A stretch of DNA of 64,000 nucleotides from Streptomyces sp. V1I1 (GTDB taxonomy: Bacteria; Actinomycetota; Actinomycetes; Streptomycetales; Streptomycetaceae), in assembly GCF_030817355.1 (NCBI RefSeq), contig NZ_JAUSZH010000001.1:6138501-6202500 (forward strand), written 5' to 3'. A program made the position numbers and the translations under genes. The notes beneath the pieces are model-generated. The model was given only the letters and a program-made list of their open reading frames with translations, made no database searches and was not told the DNA's origin. This document shows, in pieces, positions 18,216 through 27,975 of this stretch; position 1 is the stretch's first letter; every line of letters starts with the position of its first letter.

Positions 18216-18362
18216 CACCCCCCGTCCACAGGTCAGTGTCCCTTCGCGATCCGGTGTGCGAGCATGAAAGGGAACAACATGCCCTCGGTCCGGAATGAAT
18301 CCGCGGCCACGCCGGTTGCAAACGTCGGCAAGCAGTCTCCGTACAACCCGGGAGAGAAGCAG

Positions 18363-18719
18363 ATGTCCGTATCGGACGAGACCACCACCGTGAGCGACGG
18401 CATCCTCCTGTCCGACGCCGCCGCTGCCAAGGTGAAGGCCCTGCTGGACCAGGAAGGCCGGGAGGACCTTGCGCTGCGTGTCGCCGTTCAGCCCGGCGGC
18501 TGCTCCGGCCTGCGTTACCAGCTGTTCTTCGACGAGCGTTCGCTCGACGGCGATGTCGTCAAGGACTTCGGAGGCGTCAAGGTCGTCACCGACCGGATGA
18601 GCGCCCCGTACCTCGGTGGCGCGTCCATCGACTTCGTGGACACGATCGAGAAGCAGGGCTTCACGATCGACAACCCGAATGCGACCGGGTCCTGCGCCTG
18701 CGGCGACTCCTTCAGCTAA
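18363..18719 (+). CDS. erpA: A-type iron-sulfur cluster insertion protein
   Basis: 118 residues of the HesB/IscA/ErpA family. The three cluster-binding cysteines are present in QPGGCSGLRYQLFF and the C-terminal GSCACGDSF. It delivers Fe-S clusters to target enzymes; NadA, encoded divergently next door, is itself a [4Fe-4S] enzyme. The ATG at 18363 follows a GGGAGAGAAG site. An in-frame ATG about 30 codons upstream gives a poorly conserved-looking extension and is not preferred. A hairpin follows the stop. Confidence 0.95.
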   Translation: MSVSDETTTVSDGILLSDAAAAKVKALLDQEGREDLALRVAVQPGGCSGLRYQLFFDERSLDGDVVKDFGGVKVVTDRMSAPYLGGASIDFVDTIEKQGFTIDNPNATGSCACGDSFS

Positions 18720-18732
18720 AGCTGCGCACGCA

Positions 18733-18772
18733 CGAAGGCGGCGGCCCCTGAAAATCAGGGCCGCCGCCTTCG
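18733..18772. terminator. Bidirectional hairpin terminator
   Basis: A stem of about 18 bp with one bulge (CGAAGGCGGCGGCCC...GGCCGCCGCCTTCG), with an A-rich loop, lies between convergent erpA and the secreted-protein gene. Confidence 0.85.
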
Positions 18773-18786
18773 TCATGACCCAGGCG

Positions 18787-20259
18787 CTACTTCAGCGGGA
18801 CAGCCTCACCCGTCGCCGCGTCCACGACCTTCCGGTCGCCCAGCGGCTTGTCCAGCGTCACCTTCTCCGTCAGCTCCTTGGCGATCATGATGCAGACGCG
18901 CTTCGGATCCGGGTTCGACTCGGTGATCGTCACCTTCACCTGACTCCCGCTCTCGCTCGCCTTCGCCGCGTAGTCGCTGCACACCCCGCCCCAGAACGTC
19001 AGGCTCAGCGTCCGTCCGTCCCGCCCGTCCACGCTGTACGACAGGACACGCCTCTCGGACGGCGCCACGGGATCCTGCGGCGGCTCGGTCGGCTTGATGT
19101 CCTTCTGCGGCGTGGCCCCCTTCAGATACTTCGGGTCCACCGCGGGCTGCGTGACCGTGAACGGCTGGGCGCCGCCATTGGGCTTCACCTCGAAAAGCCA
19201 CGACGGTACGAGCGCCTGCTGCCCGTCCACGTACTGCGCGGCCAGCCCGAAAACCGCCTTGCTGACAGTCAGCCGCTCGGGGCCGGCCGGCTTACCCTTG
19301 GGCTCGCACGGCGCCTCGGGCTTCTGGTCGCCCTCCAGCGGCACCGGCGTGGCGCAGCCGCCGATCCCGATCGTGCCGCTGTCCCGGCCGGCCTTGTTCA
19401 GCTGCTTCAGCGTCTCCTCCGCAGAGAGCACCGGATACTCGTCGCTCTTCACGGGCTTCTTCAACTGCCCGCTGCCACCGACCACTTGACCGTCCGCGCC
19501 GACCTGGATCCCGGTCGACCAGCCGTACGTCGGCAGCCCGCCGACAACCGGGTCGGCGTTCACCACCCGTACCGCGCCCATCAGTTGGCGGGCGTCCAGC
19601 TCGGCGTCGCTCTGCCCGAGTGCGTTCAGTACGGGGGCCGCGGCCTTCTTCGCGGCCGCCTCGCTCACCGGCGCGGTGCGGGCCGTGCTCTCGCCCGTCG
19701 TCCCCATGTCGGCACGGGACGGACAGACATCGACCTTCTTGCAGTTGTCACCGCCCGGCGAAGCCCCGAACCTGGCGAACGTCCAGGTGCCCGGCGCCTG
19801 CTTGTTGACCTGCAGCAGCGGGCCTGCGCCGTCCTTGTCCGTCCCGATCTTCCAGTCCGGGCCGGCCGGCCGCGGTGTGCCCGGCACCCCGAGCGCCTTC
19901 GCCAGCGCCCTCACCTCGGCTGCGGTGACAGCACCCCTCGTACGGTGGACGGCTGCCTTGTCGGGACCGTCCGGAAGCTTGCCCTCGGCCCGGTAGACGA
20001 TCCCGCCACCCGAGGGGTCGGGCTCACCGGGTGCGATGCCGGGGCTGCCGGTGGAGGTGTCCAGGGAAAGCAGCGGCGGCTTCGCGTCGCGCTGCGCGCC
20101 GCTCTTGGCGTTCGTGCCGCCGTCGCTGCCGCCGAAGCCGGATGTGGCGAAGTACGCACCGCCGCCACCCGCGACCAGCACCGCCGCCGCCACCGAGGCG
20201 ACGGCGAGCGGGGAACGCCGGCGGCGGGGGCTGTCGTGCGTGTTCTCCGTGCTGCTCAC
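18787..20259 (-). CDS. Large membrane-anchored extracellular protein, function unknown
   Basis: 490 residues. A short basic cytoplasmic start (HDSPRRRRSP) precedes one hydrophobic segment (LAVASVAAAVLVAGGGGAY), and the rest is extracellular, rich in Pro, Gly, Lys and Asp. Cysteines occur in two close pairs (DNCKKVDVCP; GGCATP and APCEPK) plus two near the C-terminus, suggesting disulfides. No enzyme motif is recognised. The alternation of beta-prone and loop segments suggests a folded exported domain. It lies downstream of a 68-residue gene on the same strand but with a hairpin between, so it probably has its own promoter. Confidence 0.85.
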   Translation of the reverse strand: MSSTENTHDSPRRRRSPLAVASVAAAVLVAGGGGAYFATSGFGGSDGGTNAKSGAQRDAKPPLLSLDTSTGSPGIAPGEPDPSGGGIVYRAEGKLPDGPDKAAVHRTRGAVTAAEVRALAKALGVPGTPRPAGPDWKIGTDKDGAGPLLQVNKQAPGTWTFARFGASPGGDNCKKVDVCPSRADMGTTGESTARTAPVSEAAAKKAAAPVLNALGQSDAELDARQLMGAVRVVNADPVVGGLPTYGWSTGIQVGADGQVVGGSGQLKKPVKSDEYPVLSAEETLKQLNKAGRDSGTIGIGGCATPVPLEGDQKPEAPCEPKGKPAGPERLTVSKAVFGLAAQYVDGQQALVPSWLFEVKPNGGAQPFTVTQPAVDPKYLKGATPQKDIKPTEPPQDPVAPSERRVLSYSVDGRDGRTLSLTFWGGVCSDYAAKASESGSQVKVTITESNPDPKRVCIMIAKELTEKVTLDKPLGDRKVVDAATGEAVPLK

Positions 20260-20361
20260 CGCATCGCTCCTTGTCTCGTGTCCCCGCTGTACGGGGGCAC
20301 GGATGGGACGGAGCGGGGGAGCGCACGGTTCCCTTGTGCGCCCTCAGTCGTCGACCCTCAG

Positions 20362-20388
20362 CCACTGACGGCCTTCGGCCGTCAGTGG
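20362..20388 (-). terminator. Perfect hairpin terminator
   Basis: A 12-bp perfect stem (arms 20362-20373 and 20377-20388) with a three-base loop lies 7 bases beyond the stop of the 68-residue gene. Confidence 0.8.
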
Positions 20389-20395
20389 TCGATCG

Positions 20396-20602
20396 TCAGT
20401 CGCCGTAGTCGGACATCGCGTCGATCAGCCGGGCGGACGAGGCGGGCACGACGACACCGTGGATACGGGACGGCGGCACCGGCGCGGGCACGGCGGCCGC
20501 GGGCACCACCCAGTGCGGAGCCATTCGCGCGCAGTCGCCGCGCAGCAGGTCCAGGCTGATCTCGGACTCCCGCGACTCGCGCGGGGCGATGGGCTTCGTC
20601 AT
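20396..20602 (-). CDS. Small protein of unknown function
   Basis: 68 residues starting MTKPIAPRESRESEISLDLL. The C-terminal half has a Pro/Val/Ala-rich middle ending in SARLIDAMSDYGD. There is no signal or membrane segment. Codon use is typical of real genes here and a clean terminator follows, so I regard it as real. It is divergent from the PfkB-family kinase. No domain is recognised. Confidence 0.7.
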   Translation of the reverse strand: MTKPIAPRESRESEISLDLLRGDCARMAPHWVVPAAAVPAPVPPSRIHGVVVPASSARLIDAMSDYGD

Positions 20603-20733
20603 ATCCGCACCGTACGCACCAGGGAGTCCCGGAAAAAAGGCCTACTATCGGGTAGTTTCCGCACTGCAGCCAGGGTGCTCGGACCCGGTAGCGTTAACTG
20701 TCAACGCCCCCACTTCTCAGGAGCGTCCCAGCC

Positions 20734-21708
20734 GTGCGAATCGCAGTCACCGGCTCAATCGCCACCGACCACCTCATGACCTTCCCCGGCCGCTTCGCCG
20801 ACCAGTTCGTCGCGGAGCAGCTGCACACGGTCTCCCTCTCCTTCCTCGTCGACAACCTCGATGTGCGCAGGGGCGGAGTCGGCGCCAACATCTGCTTCGG
20901 CATGGGCCAGCTCGGCACCGGGCCGATTCTGGTCGGCGCCGCCGGGTCCGACTTCGACGAGTACCGCGCCTGGCTCGACCGCCACGGCGTGGACACCGAC
21001 TCCGTCCGTATCTCGGAGGTCCTGCACACCGCACGCTTCGTCTGCACCACGGACTCCGACCACAACCAGATCGGCTCCTTCTACACCGGCGCGATGAGCG
21101 AGGCGCGCCAGATCGAGCTCAAGTCCGTCGCCGACCGGGTCGGCGGCCTCGACCTTGTGCTGATCGGCGCGGACGACCCCGAGGCGATGCTCCGCCACAC
21201 CGAGGAGTGCAAGACCCGCTCGATCCCGTTCGCCGCGGACTTCTCCCAGCAGATCGCGCGGATGAGCGGCGACGACATCCGCACCCTCCTCGACGGCGCC
21301 ACGTACCTCTTCTCCAACGAGTACGAGAAGGGGCTCATCGAGTCCAAGACCGGCTGGAGCGACGCAGAGATCCTGGACAGGGTCGGCCACCGGGTCACCA
21401 CACTCGGCTCGAACGGCGTCCGCATCGAGCAGACGGGCGAGGAGCCGATCGAGGTCGGCTGCCCGGAGGAGGACGCGAAGGTCGACCCGACCGGCGTCGG
21501 CGACGCGTTCCGGGCGGGCTTCCTCTCCGGCCTGTCCTGGGGTGTGAGCCTGGAGCGCGCGGCGCAGGTCGGCTGCATGCTGGCGACGCTGGTCATCGAG
21601 ACGCTCGGCACGCAGGAGTACACGCTGCGGCGGGCTCACTTCATGGACCGCTTCACCAAGGCGTACGGCCATGAGGCGGCGGCGGAGGTCCAGGCCCACC
21701 TGAGCTAG
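20734..21708 (+). CDS. PfkB-family carbohydrate/nucleoside kinase
   Basis: 324 residues with the ribokinase fold. The N-terminal MRIAVTGSIATDHLMTFPGRF and GGVGANICFGMGQLG are substrate-side motifs. The C-terminal DPTGVGDAFRAGFLSG holds the anion hole and catalytic Asp. Actinobacterial members of this subgroup are often annotated as adenosine kinase or sugar kinase; the true substrate cannot be decided here. The gene is monocistronic, followed by repeat-rich intergenic DNA and then the convergent cysteine desulfurase gene. Confidence 0.93.
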   Translation: MRIAVTGSIATDHLMTFPGRFADQFVAEQLHTVSLSFLVDNLDVRRGGVGANICFGMGQLGTGPILVGAAGSDFDEYRAWLDRHGVDTDSVRISEVLHTARFVCTTDSDHNQIGSFYTGAMSEARQIELKSVADRVGGLDLVLIGADDPEAMLRHTEECKTRSIPFAADFSQQIARMSGDDIRTLLDGATYLFSNEYEKGLIESKTGWSDAEILDRVGHRVTTLGSNGVRIEQTGEEPIEVGCPEEDAKVDPTGVGDAFRAGFLSGLSWGVSLERAAQVGCMLATLVIETLGTQEYTLRRAHFMDRFTKAYGHEAAAEVQAHLS

Positions 21709-21714
21709 CCGCCG

Positions 21715-21849
21715 GGGCTCCGCCCCGGACCCTCCCCCATAGCCCTTCGGACATGGGAGGTGCCCCCACCCCCTACGCCCTAGCGGGCGTGGGGGACCCC
21801 CACCTCAATCGCCGGAGGGGCTGAATTTCAGCCCGTCCGGCGATTGAGG
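21715..21849. repeat. Streptomyces intergenic palindromic repeat cluster
   Basis: Three repeat types lie between convergent genes: GGGGCTCCGCCCC-GGACCC near 21715-21735; a C-rich/G-rich hairpin unit at about 21762-21803 (CCCCCTACGCCC...GGGCGTGGGGGAC); and a long inverted repeat 21803-21849 whose arms are CCTCAATCGCCGG and its complement around CTGAATTTCAGCCC. The same units recur near 34.4, 34.9, 53.1-53.5 and 59.8-60.0 kb. They probably act as terminators as well. Confidence 0.8.
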
Positions 21850-21870
21850 CCCCCCGTCGGGCCCCGCGCA

Positions 21871-23265
21871 TCACGCCAGCCGCCGCACCACGTACGCCGA
21901 ACCCCGCTCCGCCGGCTCCTCCCCCACGTACTCCTGCCCCCGCATCTCGCACCACGCCGGGATGTCCAGCCGCGCCGCCTCGTCGTCCGACAGGACCGTC
22001 ACCGTCTCGCCGACCGGCACGTCACCGATCACCTTCGCCAGCTCGATCACCGGAATCGGGCAGCGCTTGCCCCGGGCGTCGACGACCAGGGATCCCGCCG
22101 TGCCCGCCGCCGAAGGCGTCACCGGCGCGCCGAGCCGCTCCCGTACTTCCGCCACCACCCCCGGCAGGACCTCCAGAAAGCGGTCCACGTCCTCCTCCGG
22201 CGTGCCGAGGGGGAGTGAGACGCGGACATTTCCCTCCGAGAGCACGCCCATCGCCCGCAGCACATGGCTCGGCGTAAGCGTGCTGCTCGTGCAGGAGGAG
22301 CCCGACGATACGGAGAACCCGGCCCGGTCCAGCTCGTGCAGCAGAGTCTCTCCGTCGACATAGAGACAGGAGAAGGTGACGAGATGGGGGAGCCGGCGCA
22401 CCGGATCGCCCACCACCTCCACATCCGGGACCAGCTCCGGGACCCGCGCGCGGATCCGGTCCACCAGGGCCCGCAGCCGTACCGCCTCGTCCGCAGCCTC
22501 GGCCCGCACCGCCCGCAGCGAGGCCGCCGCGGCCACGATCCCCGGGATGTTCTCGAAGCCGGCCGACCGCCCCGACTCCCGCTCGTCGGCGGGGCCTTGG
22601 GGTGCGAACCGGACACCCTTGCGTACGGCGAGCAGCCCGACCCCCGCCGGACCGCCCCACTTGTGGGCGCTTCCCGCGAGCAGCGACCAGGCCCCGGCCG
22701 CCGGCCCCCACGCGAGTGACTGCGCCGCGTCGACCAGCAGCGGCACCCCGGCCGCCCGGCATGCCTCGGCGACCTCGGCCACCGGCTGCTCCGTCCCCAC
22801 CTCGTGGTTGGCCGACTGCAGGCAGGCCAGCGCGGTGTCCTCCCGCAGGGCGGCGGCGTACGCGGCGGGGGAGACCGCTCCGGACCGCTCCACCGGGACC
22901 TCGGTCACCGACCGGGAGTCCGCCCCGCCGTCCGCCCCCTCGTACGAGGTCGCCGCATGGAGTACCGAGGAGTGCTCGACCGCGGAAACGACCAGGTGGC
23001 GCCCGACACGCCGACGGGCCGCGAGCGCGCCGGAAATTCCCAGGTGAACCGCGCGCGTCCCCGAAGGAGTGAAGACGAGCTCGTCCGGACGGCAGCCCAC
23101 GGCCTCCGCCGCGGCCTCCCGCGCCGCGTCCAGAAGCAGCCTGGCGCGCCGCCCCTCGCGGTAGAGCCGGGCGGGGTCGGCCCAGCCCTCGTCCAGGGAT
23201 GCCTGCAGGGCCTGCCGGGCAACCGGGTGCAGAGGAGCGGATGACGCGACGTCGAAGTAAGGCAC
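21871..23265 (-). CDS. Cysteine desulfurase fused to a TusA sulfur-carrier domain
   Basis: 464 residues. Residues 1-380 form a class V aminotransferase-fold cysteine desulfurase: PLP lysine in LAGSAHKWGGPAG, persulfide cysteine in SVSSGSSCTSSTLTPSHVL. Residues about 390-464 are a TusA/SirA domain with its CPxP motif (DARGKRCPIPVIELAK). The fusion would pass sulfane sulfur from desulfurase to carrier within one chain, for example to tRNA thiolation or cofactor synthesis; the end target is unknown. It is divergent from the ctaC operon with a 250-base gap. Confidence 0.94.
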   Translation of the reverse strand: MPYFDVASSAPLHPVARQALQASLDEGWADPARLYREGRRARLLLDAAREAAAEAVGCRPDELVFTPSGTRAVHLGISGALAARRRVGRHLVVSAVEHSSVLHAATSYEGADGGADSRSVTEVPVERSGAVSPAAYAAALREDTALACLQSANHEVGTEQPVAEVAEACRAAGVPLLVDAAQSLAWGPAAGAWSLLAGSAHKWGGPAGVGLLAVRKGVRFAPQGPADERESGRSAGFENIPGIVAAAASLRAVRAEAADEAVRLRALVDRIRARVPELVPDVEVVGDPVRRLPHLVTFSCLYVDGETLLHELDRAGFSVSSGSSCTSSTLTPSHVLRAMGVLSEGNVRVSLPLGTPEEDVDRFLEVLPGVVAEVRERLGAPVTPSAAGTAGSLVVDARGKRCPIPVIELAKVIGDVPVGETVTVLSDDEAARLDIPAWCEMRGQEYVGEEPAERGSAYVVRRLA

Positions 23266-23404
23266 ACTGCCACGCTAACCCCCATACGCGGAGGGGGCGT
23301 CAGATGCCTGCCGGAGGCCGGGATTCCAGGGGCGTTCCACCCCTTCGGGGTGTCGGGCGGCGCGTTAAGCACCCTCCCCGCGCGACCCCAAATAGCGTCC
23401 AGTA

Positions 23405-23433
23405 GGGTTTGGTCCGCATAAACATCCAAACCC
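23405..23433. promoter_or_regulatory. Inverted repeat upstream of ctaC
   Basis: Arms GGGTTTGG (23405-23412) and CCAAACCC (23426-23433) with a 13-base spacer lie about 80 bases before the ctaC start, beside a TAGGGT that resembles a -10. It could be an operator or a 5' leader hairpin. Confidence 0.35.
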
Positions 23434-23514
23434 CTGCCCGCGTCAGGGCCGGCGACCGACCAGTGAGACGGCCGCGGCATGCCGCGCGGGCCGAGACTCT
23501 CGGGAAGGCGCTAC

Positions 23515-24474
23515 GTGAGTCCCAACGGCTCCGACCGCTCGTCGCGGCGCCCGATGCGGCGGAAGCTGCTCCAGGTGCTGACCGCGGGCGTGGTCCTGGC
23601 GACCGCCTCTGGTTGCACATACAAGGACTTCCCCCGCCTTGGAATGCCCACCCCGGTAACGGAAGAGGCCCCTCGGATCCTCTCCCTCTGGCAGGGCTCG
23701 TGGGCGGCAGCGCTCGTCACGGGCGTGCTGGTGTGGGGTCTGATCATCTGGAGTGTCATCTTCCACCGGCGCAGCCGCACCAAGGTGGAGGTACCTCCGC
23801 AGACCCGGTACAACATGCCCATCGAGGCCTTGTACACGGTCGTTCCGCTCATCATCGTTTCGGTGCTCTTCTACTTCACCGCGCGTGATGAGTCGAAGCT
23901 CCTCTCCCTCTCCGAAAAGCCTGCCCACACGGTCAACGTGGTCGGCTACCAGTGGAGCTGGGGCTTCAACTACGTCGAGAACGTGGAAGGCTCCGAGGGA
24001 GACGCCAAGACCAACAAGGAACTGAAGGCCGTCCCGGACAAGTACCGCGCGGACTTCCCGGCGAACGCGGGCGGCGTCTACGACGCCGGCATCCCCGGCA
24101 CCCGGAACCCCCAGACCGGCAACCCGGGCCCGACCCTGTGGCTGCCGAAGGGCGAGAAGGTCCGGTTCATCCTGACCTCTCGTGACGTCATTCACTCCTT
24201 CTGGGTGGTCCCCTTCCTGTTCAAGCAGGACGTCATCCCCGGTCACACCAACGTCTTCGAGGTGACTCCGAACCAGGAGGGCACCTTCCTCGGCAAGTGC
24301 GCCGAGCTCTGCGGCGTCGACCACTCCCGGATGCTCTTCAACGTCAAGGTGGTCTCCCCGGAGCGCTACCAGCAGCACCTGAAGGAGCTGGCCGAGAAGG
24401 GGCAGACCGGCTACATCCCGTCTGGCATTGAGCAGACGGACCCGGCCAGGAATGCGGAGAAGAACCAACTGTGA
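23515..24474 (+). CDS. ctaC: Cytochrome c oxidase subunit II
   Basis: 319 residues from GTG 23515 after GGGAAGG. The signal ends in a lipobox (ATASGC), so it is probably a lipoprotein. Two membrane helices follow (about 60-85 and 110-130). The extracellular CuA domain has [18 protein letters not shown] and the binuclear copper site [12 protein letters not shown]. It accepts electrons from the cytochrome cc of QcrC in the bcc-aa3 supercomplex. Its stop overlaps the ctaD start as GTGA. Confidence 0.97.
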   Translation: MSPNGSDRSSRRPMRRKLLQVLTAGVVLATASGCTYKDFPRLGMPTPVTEEAPRILSLWQGSWAAALVTGVLVWGLIIWSVIFHRRSRTKVEVPPQTRYNMPIEALYTVVPLIIVSVLFYFTARDESKLLSLSEKPAHTVNVVGYQWSWGFNYVENVEGSEGDAKTNKELKAVPDKYRADFPANAGGVYDAGIPGTRNPQTGNPGPTLWLPKGEKVRFILTSRDVIHSFWVVPFLFKQDVIPGHTNVFEVTPNQEGTFLGKCAELCGVDHSRMLFNVKVVSPERYQQHLKELAEKGQTGYIPSGIEQTDPARNAEKNQL

Positions 24475-26207
24475 GCATCCTCAACGAACCCCAGGGTGCC
24501 GCCGCAGCTGACGACTCGTACGAGAACGAGCTGCCGGTACGGCGCAAGCAGCCCGGCAAAGTCGTCGTGACGTGGCTTACCACCACCGACCACAAGACGA
24601 TCGGCACGCTCTACCTGGTCACGTCGTTCGCCTTCTTCTGCATCGGCGGCCTGATGGCGCTCTTCATGCGCGCCGAGCTGGCCCGTCCCGGCACGCAGAT
24701 CATGTCGAACGAGCAGTTCAACCAGGCATTCACGATGCACGGCACGATCATGCTGCTGATGTTCGCGACGCCGCTGTTCGCCGGATTCGCGAACTGGATC
24801 ATGCCGCTGCAGATCGGCGCGCCCGATGTGGCGTTCCCGCGGCTGAACATGTTCGCGTACTGGCTGTACCTCTTCGGCTCGCTGATCGCGGTGGCCGGCT
24901 TCCTCACCCCGCAGGGTGCGGCCGACTTCGGCTGGTTCGCCTACTCCCCGCTGTCGGACGCGGTCCGCTCGCCGGGCATCGGCGCCGATATGTGGATCAT
25001 GGGTCTGGCCTTCTCCGGCTTCGGCACGATCCTCGGTTCGGTCAACTTCATCACCACGATCATCTGCATGCGCGCGCCCGGCATGACGATGTTCCGGATG
25101 CCGATCTTCACCTGGAACGTGCTGCTGACCGGTGTGCTGGTCCTGCTCGCCTTCCCGGTACTGGCCGCCGCGCTCTTCGCGCTGGAGGCAGACCGGAAGT
25201 TCGGGGCCCATATCTTCGACGCGGCCAACGGCGGCTCGTTGCTCTGGCAACACCTCTTCTGGTTCTTCGGCCATCCAGAGGTGTACATCATCGCCTTGCC
25301 GTTCTTCGGGATCGTCTCCGAAGTGATCCCCGTCTTCAGCCGCAAGCCGATGTTCGGCTACATCGGCCTGGTGGGCGCGACCATCGCGATCGCCGGTCTG
25401 TCCGTGACGGTGTGGGCGCACCACATGTACGTCACAGGCGGCGTGCTCTTGCCGTTCTTCTCCTTCATGACCTTCCTGATCGCGGTACCGACCGGTGTGA
25501 AGTTCTTCAACTGGATCGGCACCATGTGGAAGGGCTCACTGTCCTTCGAGACACCGATGCTCTGGACGATCGGCTTCCTGGTCACCTTCACCTTCGGTGG
25601 ACTGACCGGCGTCATCCTGGCCTCGCCCCCGATGGACTTCCACGTCTCCGACTCGTACTTCGTCGTCGCGCACTTCCACTACGTCGTCTTCGGCACCGTG
25701 GTCTTCGCGATGTTCGCCGGCTTCCACTTCTGGTGGCCGAAGTTCACGGGCAAGATGCTGGACGAGCGGCTCGGCAAGATCACCTTCTGGACGCTGTTCA
25801 TCGGCTTCCACGGCACGTTCCTGGTGCAGCACTGGCTGGGCGCCGAGGGCATGCCGCGTCGTTACGCGGACTACCTCGCCGCCGACGGCTTCACCGCGCT
25901 GAACACCATCTCCACGATCAGCTCGTTCCTGCTCGGTCTGTCGGTCCTGCCGTTCTTCTACAACGTCTGGAAGACCGCCAAGTACGGCAAGAAGATCGAG
26001 GTCGACGACCCGTGGGGCTACGGCCGTTCGCTCGAATGGGCGACATCGTGCCCGCCGCCGCGGCACAACTTCCTCACCCTGCCGCGGATTCGCAGCGAAT
26101 CCCCGGCGTTCGACCTGCACCACCCGGAGATCGCGGCGCTCGACCAGCTCGAGCACGCCGGCCACGGCGCCAGCGTCATCGCCGGTGAGAAGGAGGCAGG
26201 CAAGTGA
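24471..26207 (+). CDS. ctaD: Cytochrome c oxidase subunit I
   Basis: 578 residues with 12 membrane helices. The heme a and a3-CuB ligands are visible: the low-spin heme His in [10 protein letters not shown], CuB His in FFGHPEVYI (with the cross-linked Tyr) and WAHHMYV, and the a3 and low-spin His in HFHYVVFG. It reduces O2 to water and pumps protons. GTG start within the ctaC stop; its own stop overlaps the ctaF start as GTGA, so the three are one operon. Confidence 0.98.
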   Translation: MSILNEPQGAAAADDSYENELPVRRKQPGKVVVTWLTTTDHKTIGTLYLVTSFAFFCIGGLMALFMRAELARPGTQIMSNEQFNQAFTMHGTIMLLMFATPLFAGFANWIMPLQIGAPDVAFPRLNMFAYWLYLFGSLIAVAGFLTPQGAADFGWFAYSPLSDAVRSPGIGADMWIMGLAFSGFGTILGSVNFITTIICMRAPGMTMFRMPIFTWNVLLTGVLVLLAFPVLAAALFALEADRKFGAHIFDAANGGSLLWQHLFWFFGHPEVYIIALPFFGIVSEVIPVFSRKPMFGYIGLVGATIAIAGLSVTVWAHHMYVTGGVLLPFFSFMTFLIAVPTGVKFFNWIGTMWKGSLSFETPMLWTIGFLVTFTFGGLTGVILASPPMDFHVSDSYFVVAHFHYVVFGTVVFAMFAGFHFWWPKFTGKMLDERLGKITFWTLFIGFHGTFLVQHWLGAEGMPRRYADYLAADGFTALNTISTISSFLLGLSVLPFFYNVWKTAKYGKKIEVDDPWGYGRSLEWATSCPPPRHNFLTLPRIRSESPAFDLHHPEIAALDQLEHAGHGASVIAGEKEAGK

Positions 26208-26602
26208 GGATCCAGGGCAAGATGTTCCTCTGGCTGAGCGTCTTCATCCTCGCCATGGCCATCCTGTATGGCGTGTGGTCGAAGGAGCCGGCCGGTACCA
26301 CCGCGCTCTTCCTGGGCTTCGGCCTGAGCATCATGATCGGCTACTACCTGGCCTTCACGGCCCGGCGGGTCGACTCCATGGCGCAGGACAACAAGGACGC
26401 CGACGTGGCGGACGAGGCCGGCGAGGTGGGGTTCTTCTCCCCGCACAGCTGGCAGCCGCTCTCCCTTGCCGTCGGAGGTGCCCTGGCTTTCCTGGGCGTC
26501 GTCTTCGGCTGGTGGCTGCTGTACTTCTCGGCCCCGGTCATCCTGGTCGGTCTCTGGGGCTGGGTGTTCGAGTACTACCGCGGTGAGAGCCAGAACCAGT
26601 AA
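26204..26602 (+). CDS. ctaF: Cytochrome c oxidase subunit IV (actinobacterial)
   Basis: 132 residues with four hydrophobic stretches: two near the start and two after a short charged loop ([19 protein letters not shown]). This is the small subunit specific to actinobacterial aa3 oxidases. GTG start overlaps the ctaD stop, with GGAGG just upstream. A strong hairpin follows. Confidence 0.95.
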   Translation: MRIQGKMFLWLSVFILAMAILYGVWSKEPAGTTALFLGFGLSIMIGYYLAFTARRVDSMAQDNKDADVADEAGEVGFFSPHSWQPLSLAVGGALAFLGVVFGWWLLYFSAPVILVGLWGWVFEYYRGESQNQ

Positions 26603-26626
26603 CACCGCGTCAGCAACACACGGGCC

Positions 26627-26666
26627 GGGCCCGGATCCCCCTCACTCCTGAGGGGGATCCGGGCCC
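26627..26666 (+). terminator. Strong hairpin terminator of ctaC-ctaD-ctaF
   Basis: A 15-bp or longer near-perfect stem (GGGCCCGGATCCCCC and its complement) with a short loop starts about 25 bases after the ctaF stop and is followed by TCGTTTGG. Confidence 0.9.
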
Positions 26667-26721
26667 CTCGTTTGGAGTCACCCGGCGCGCCGTTGCAGAC
26701 CTGTCTTCATAACGTGTGCTT

Positions 26722-27975
26722 ATGAACCAAACGCCGCGCTTCCGCACCGTTCTCAGCTGCACCCTGCTGGTCGTGTCCTTCGGGGCGGCAGTGGCCGCGT
26801 GCGGCGACGCCGACAGCCACCCGCTCGCTGCGAAGCCCTTCGACGCGGCGGAGCAGGTCTCCTTCAACACGCCCAAGGGCAGGGTCAAGGTGGACCCTGA
26901 CAAGCCCCTGGAGGTCACCACCAACGGCGGCAACGGCCGGATCACCGATGTGACGGTCACCGACGACTCGGACCACCACCTGGCGGGCGAACTCTCCGCG
27001 GACGGCGCCCGCTGGCGCTCCACCGCGCCGCTGTCGGCCGGCGTCAAGTACACCGTGAAGGTATCCACGGAGGACGAGGACGGCGCCCCGGGCGCCCGCA
27101 CGCTCACCTTCGAGACATCCCCCGCCAAGCGGCTGCTGACGGTCAAGTTCGGCCCGAAGGCGGGCACGTACGGCGTCGGCCAGCCCATAACCGCGGAGCT
27201 CAGCGCTCCGGTCAAGGCCAAGGAGGCCAGGGCCGTGGTCGAAAGTGCCCTGAGGGTCCAGTCCGAGCCGTCCGTGGAGGGCTCCTGGTACTGGGTCGAC
27301 GACAAGAAGCTGCACTTCCGCCCGAAGGAGTACTGGCCCACCGGCGCGACCGTCAGCGCCACCAGCAACCTCCAGGGCGTAAAGGTCTCCGACAAGATCT
27401 ACGGCACCGCCTCGGAGCCGCTGGCGCTCACCATCGGGGACCGAATAGAGGCCGTAACCGACGCCGGAGCGCACAACATGACGGTCATGCGCAACGGAGA
27501 AGTGATCAATACCATTCCGGTGACCACGGGCAAGCCCGGCTTCTCCACCCGTAACGGAATCAAGGTCGTGCTCGGCAAGGAGTACTTCGTACGGATGCGC
27601 GGTACCAGCATCGGGATCGCCGAGGGCAGTTCAGAATCGTACGACCTGCCCGTCTACTACGCGACACGCGTCACCTGGAGCGGGGAGTACGTCCACGCCG
27701 CGCCCTGGTCCGTCGGCTCACAGGGGTACGCGAACGTCAGCCACGGCTGCACCGGAATGTCGACCGGCAACGCCGCGTGGTTCTACAAGACCGTCCGCGA
27801 GGGCGACATCGTCAAGGTCATCAACAGCCGCGGGAACGAGATGGACACCTTCGGCAACGGCTTCGGCGACTGGAACCTGGCCTGGGACAAGTGGCGCAAG
27901 GGCAGCGCCCTGGTGGCCGACACCAGGGACGGCAGCGACCCCACGGCGGCGGCGCGGCTGCGTCCCCAGGTCTGA
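26722..27975 (+). CDS. L,D-transpeptidase lipoprotein with Ig-like domains
   Basis: About 417 residues from ATG 26722; GTG 26716 two codons upstream is possible and there is no clear ribosome site, so a leaderless transcript is plausible. A lipoprotein signal (GAAVAACGD) is followed by two Ig-like domains (about 40-260) as in mycobacterial LdtMt2. The YkuD catalytic domain has SHGCTGMST carrying the nucleophile Cys, and a C-terminal subdomain follows. It makes 3-3 cross-links in peptidoglycan. It sits inside the cta block without an obvious functional link. Confidence 0.94.
   Translation: MNQTPRFRTVLSCTLLVVSFGAAVAACGDADSHPLAAKPFDAAEQVSFNTPKGRVKVDPDKPLEVTTNGGNGRITDVTVTDDSDHHLAGELSADGARWRSTAPLSAGVKYTVKVSTEDEDGAPGARTLTFETSPAKRLLTVKFGPKAGTYGVGQPITAELSAPVKAKEARAVVESALRVQSEPSVEGSWYWVDDKKLHFRPKEYWPTGATVSATSNLQGVKVSDKIYGTASEPLALTIGDRIEAVTDAGAHNMTVMRNGEVINTIPVTTGKPGFSTRNGIKVVLGKEYFVRMRGTSIGIAEGSSESYDLPVYYATRVTWSGEYVHAAPWSVGSQGYANVSHGCTGMSTGNAAWFYKTVREGDIVKVINSRGNEMDTFGNGFGDWNLAWDKWRKGSALVADTRDGSDPTAAARLRPQV

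Noticed and set aside
18266..18362. N-terminal extension of ErpA from an ATG at about 18266
   Set aside because: The added residues are unlike A-type carriers, whereas ATG 18363 has a good ribosome site and gives the normal family length.
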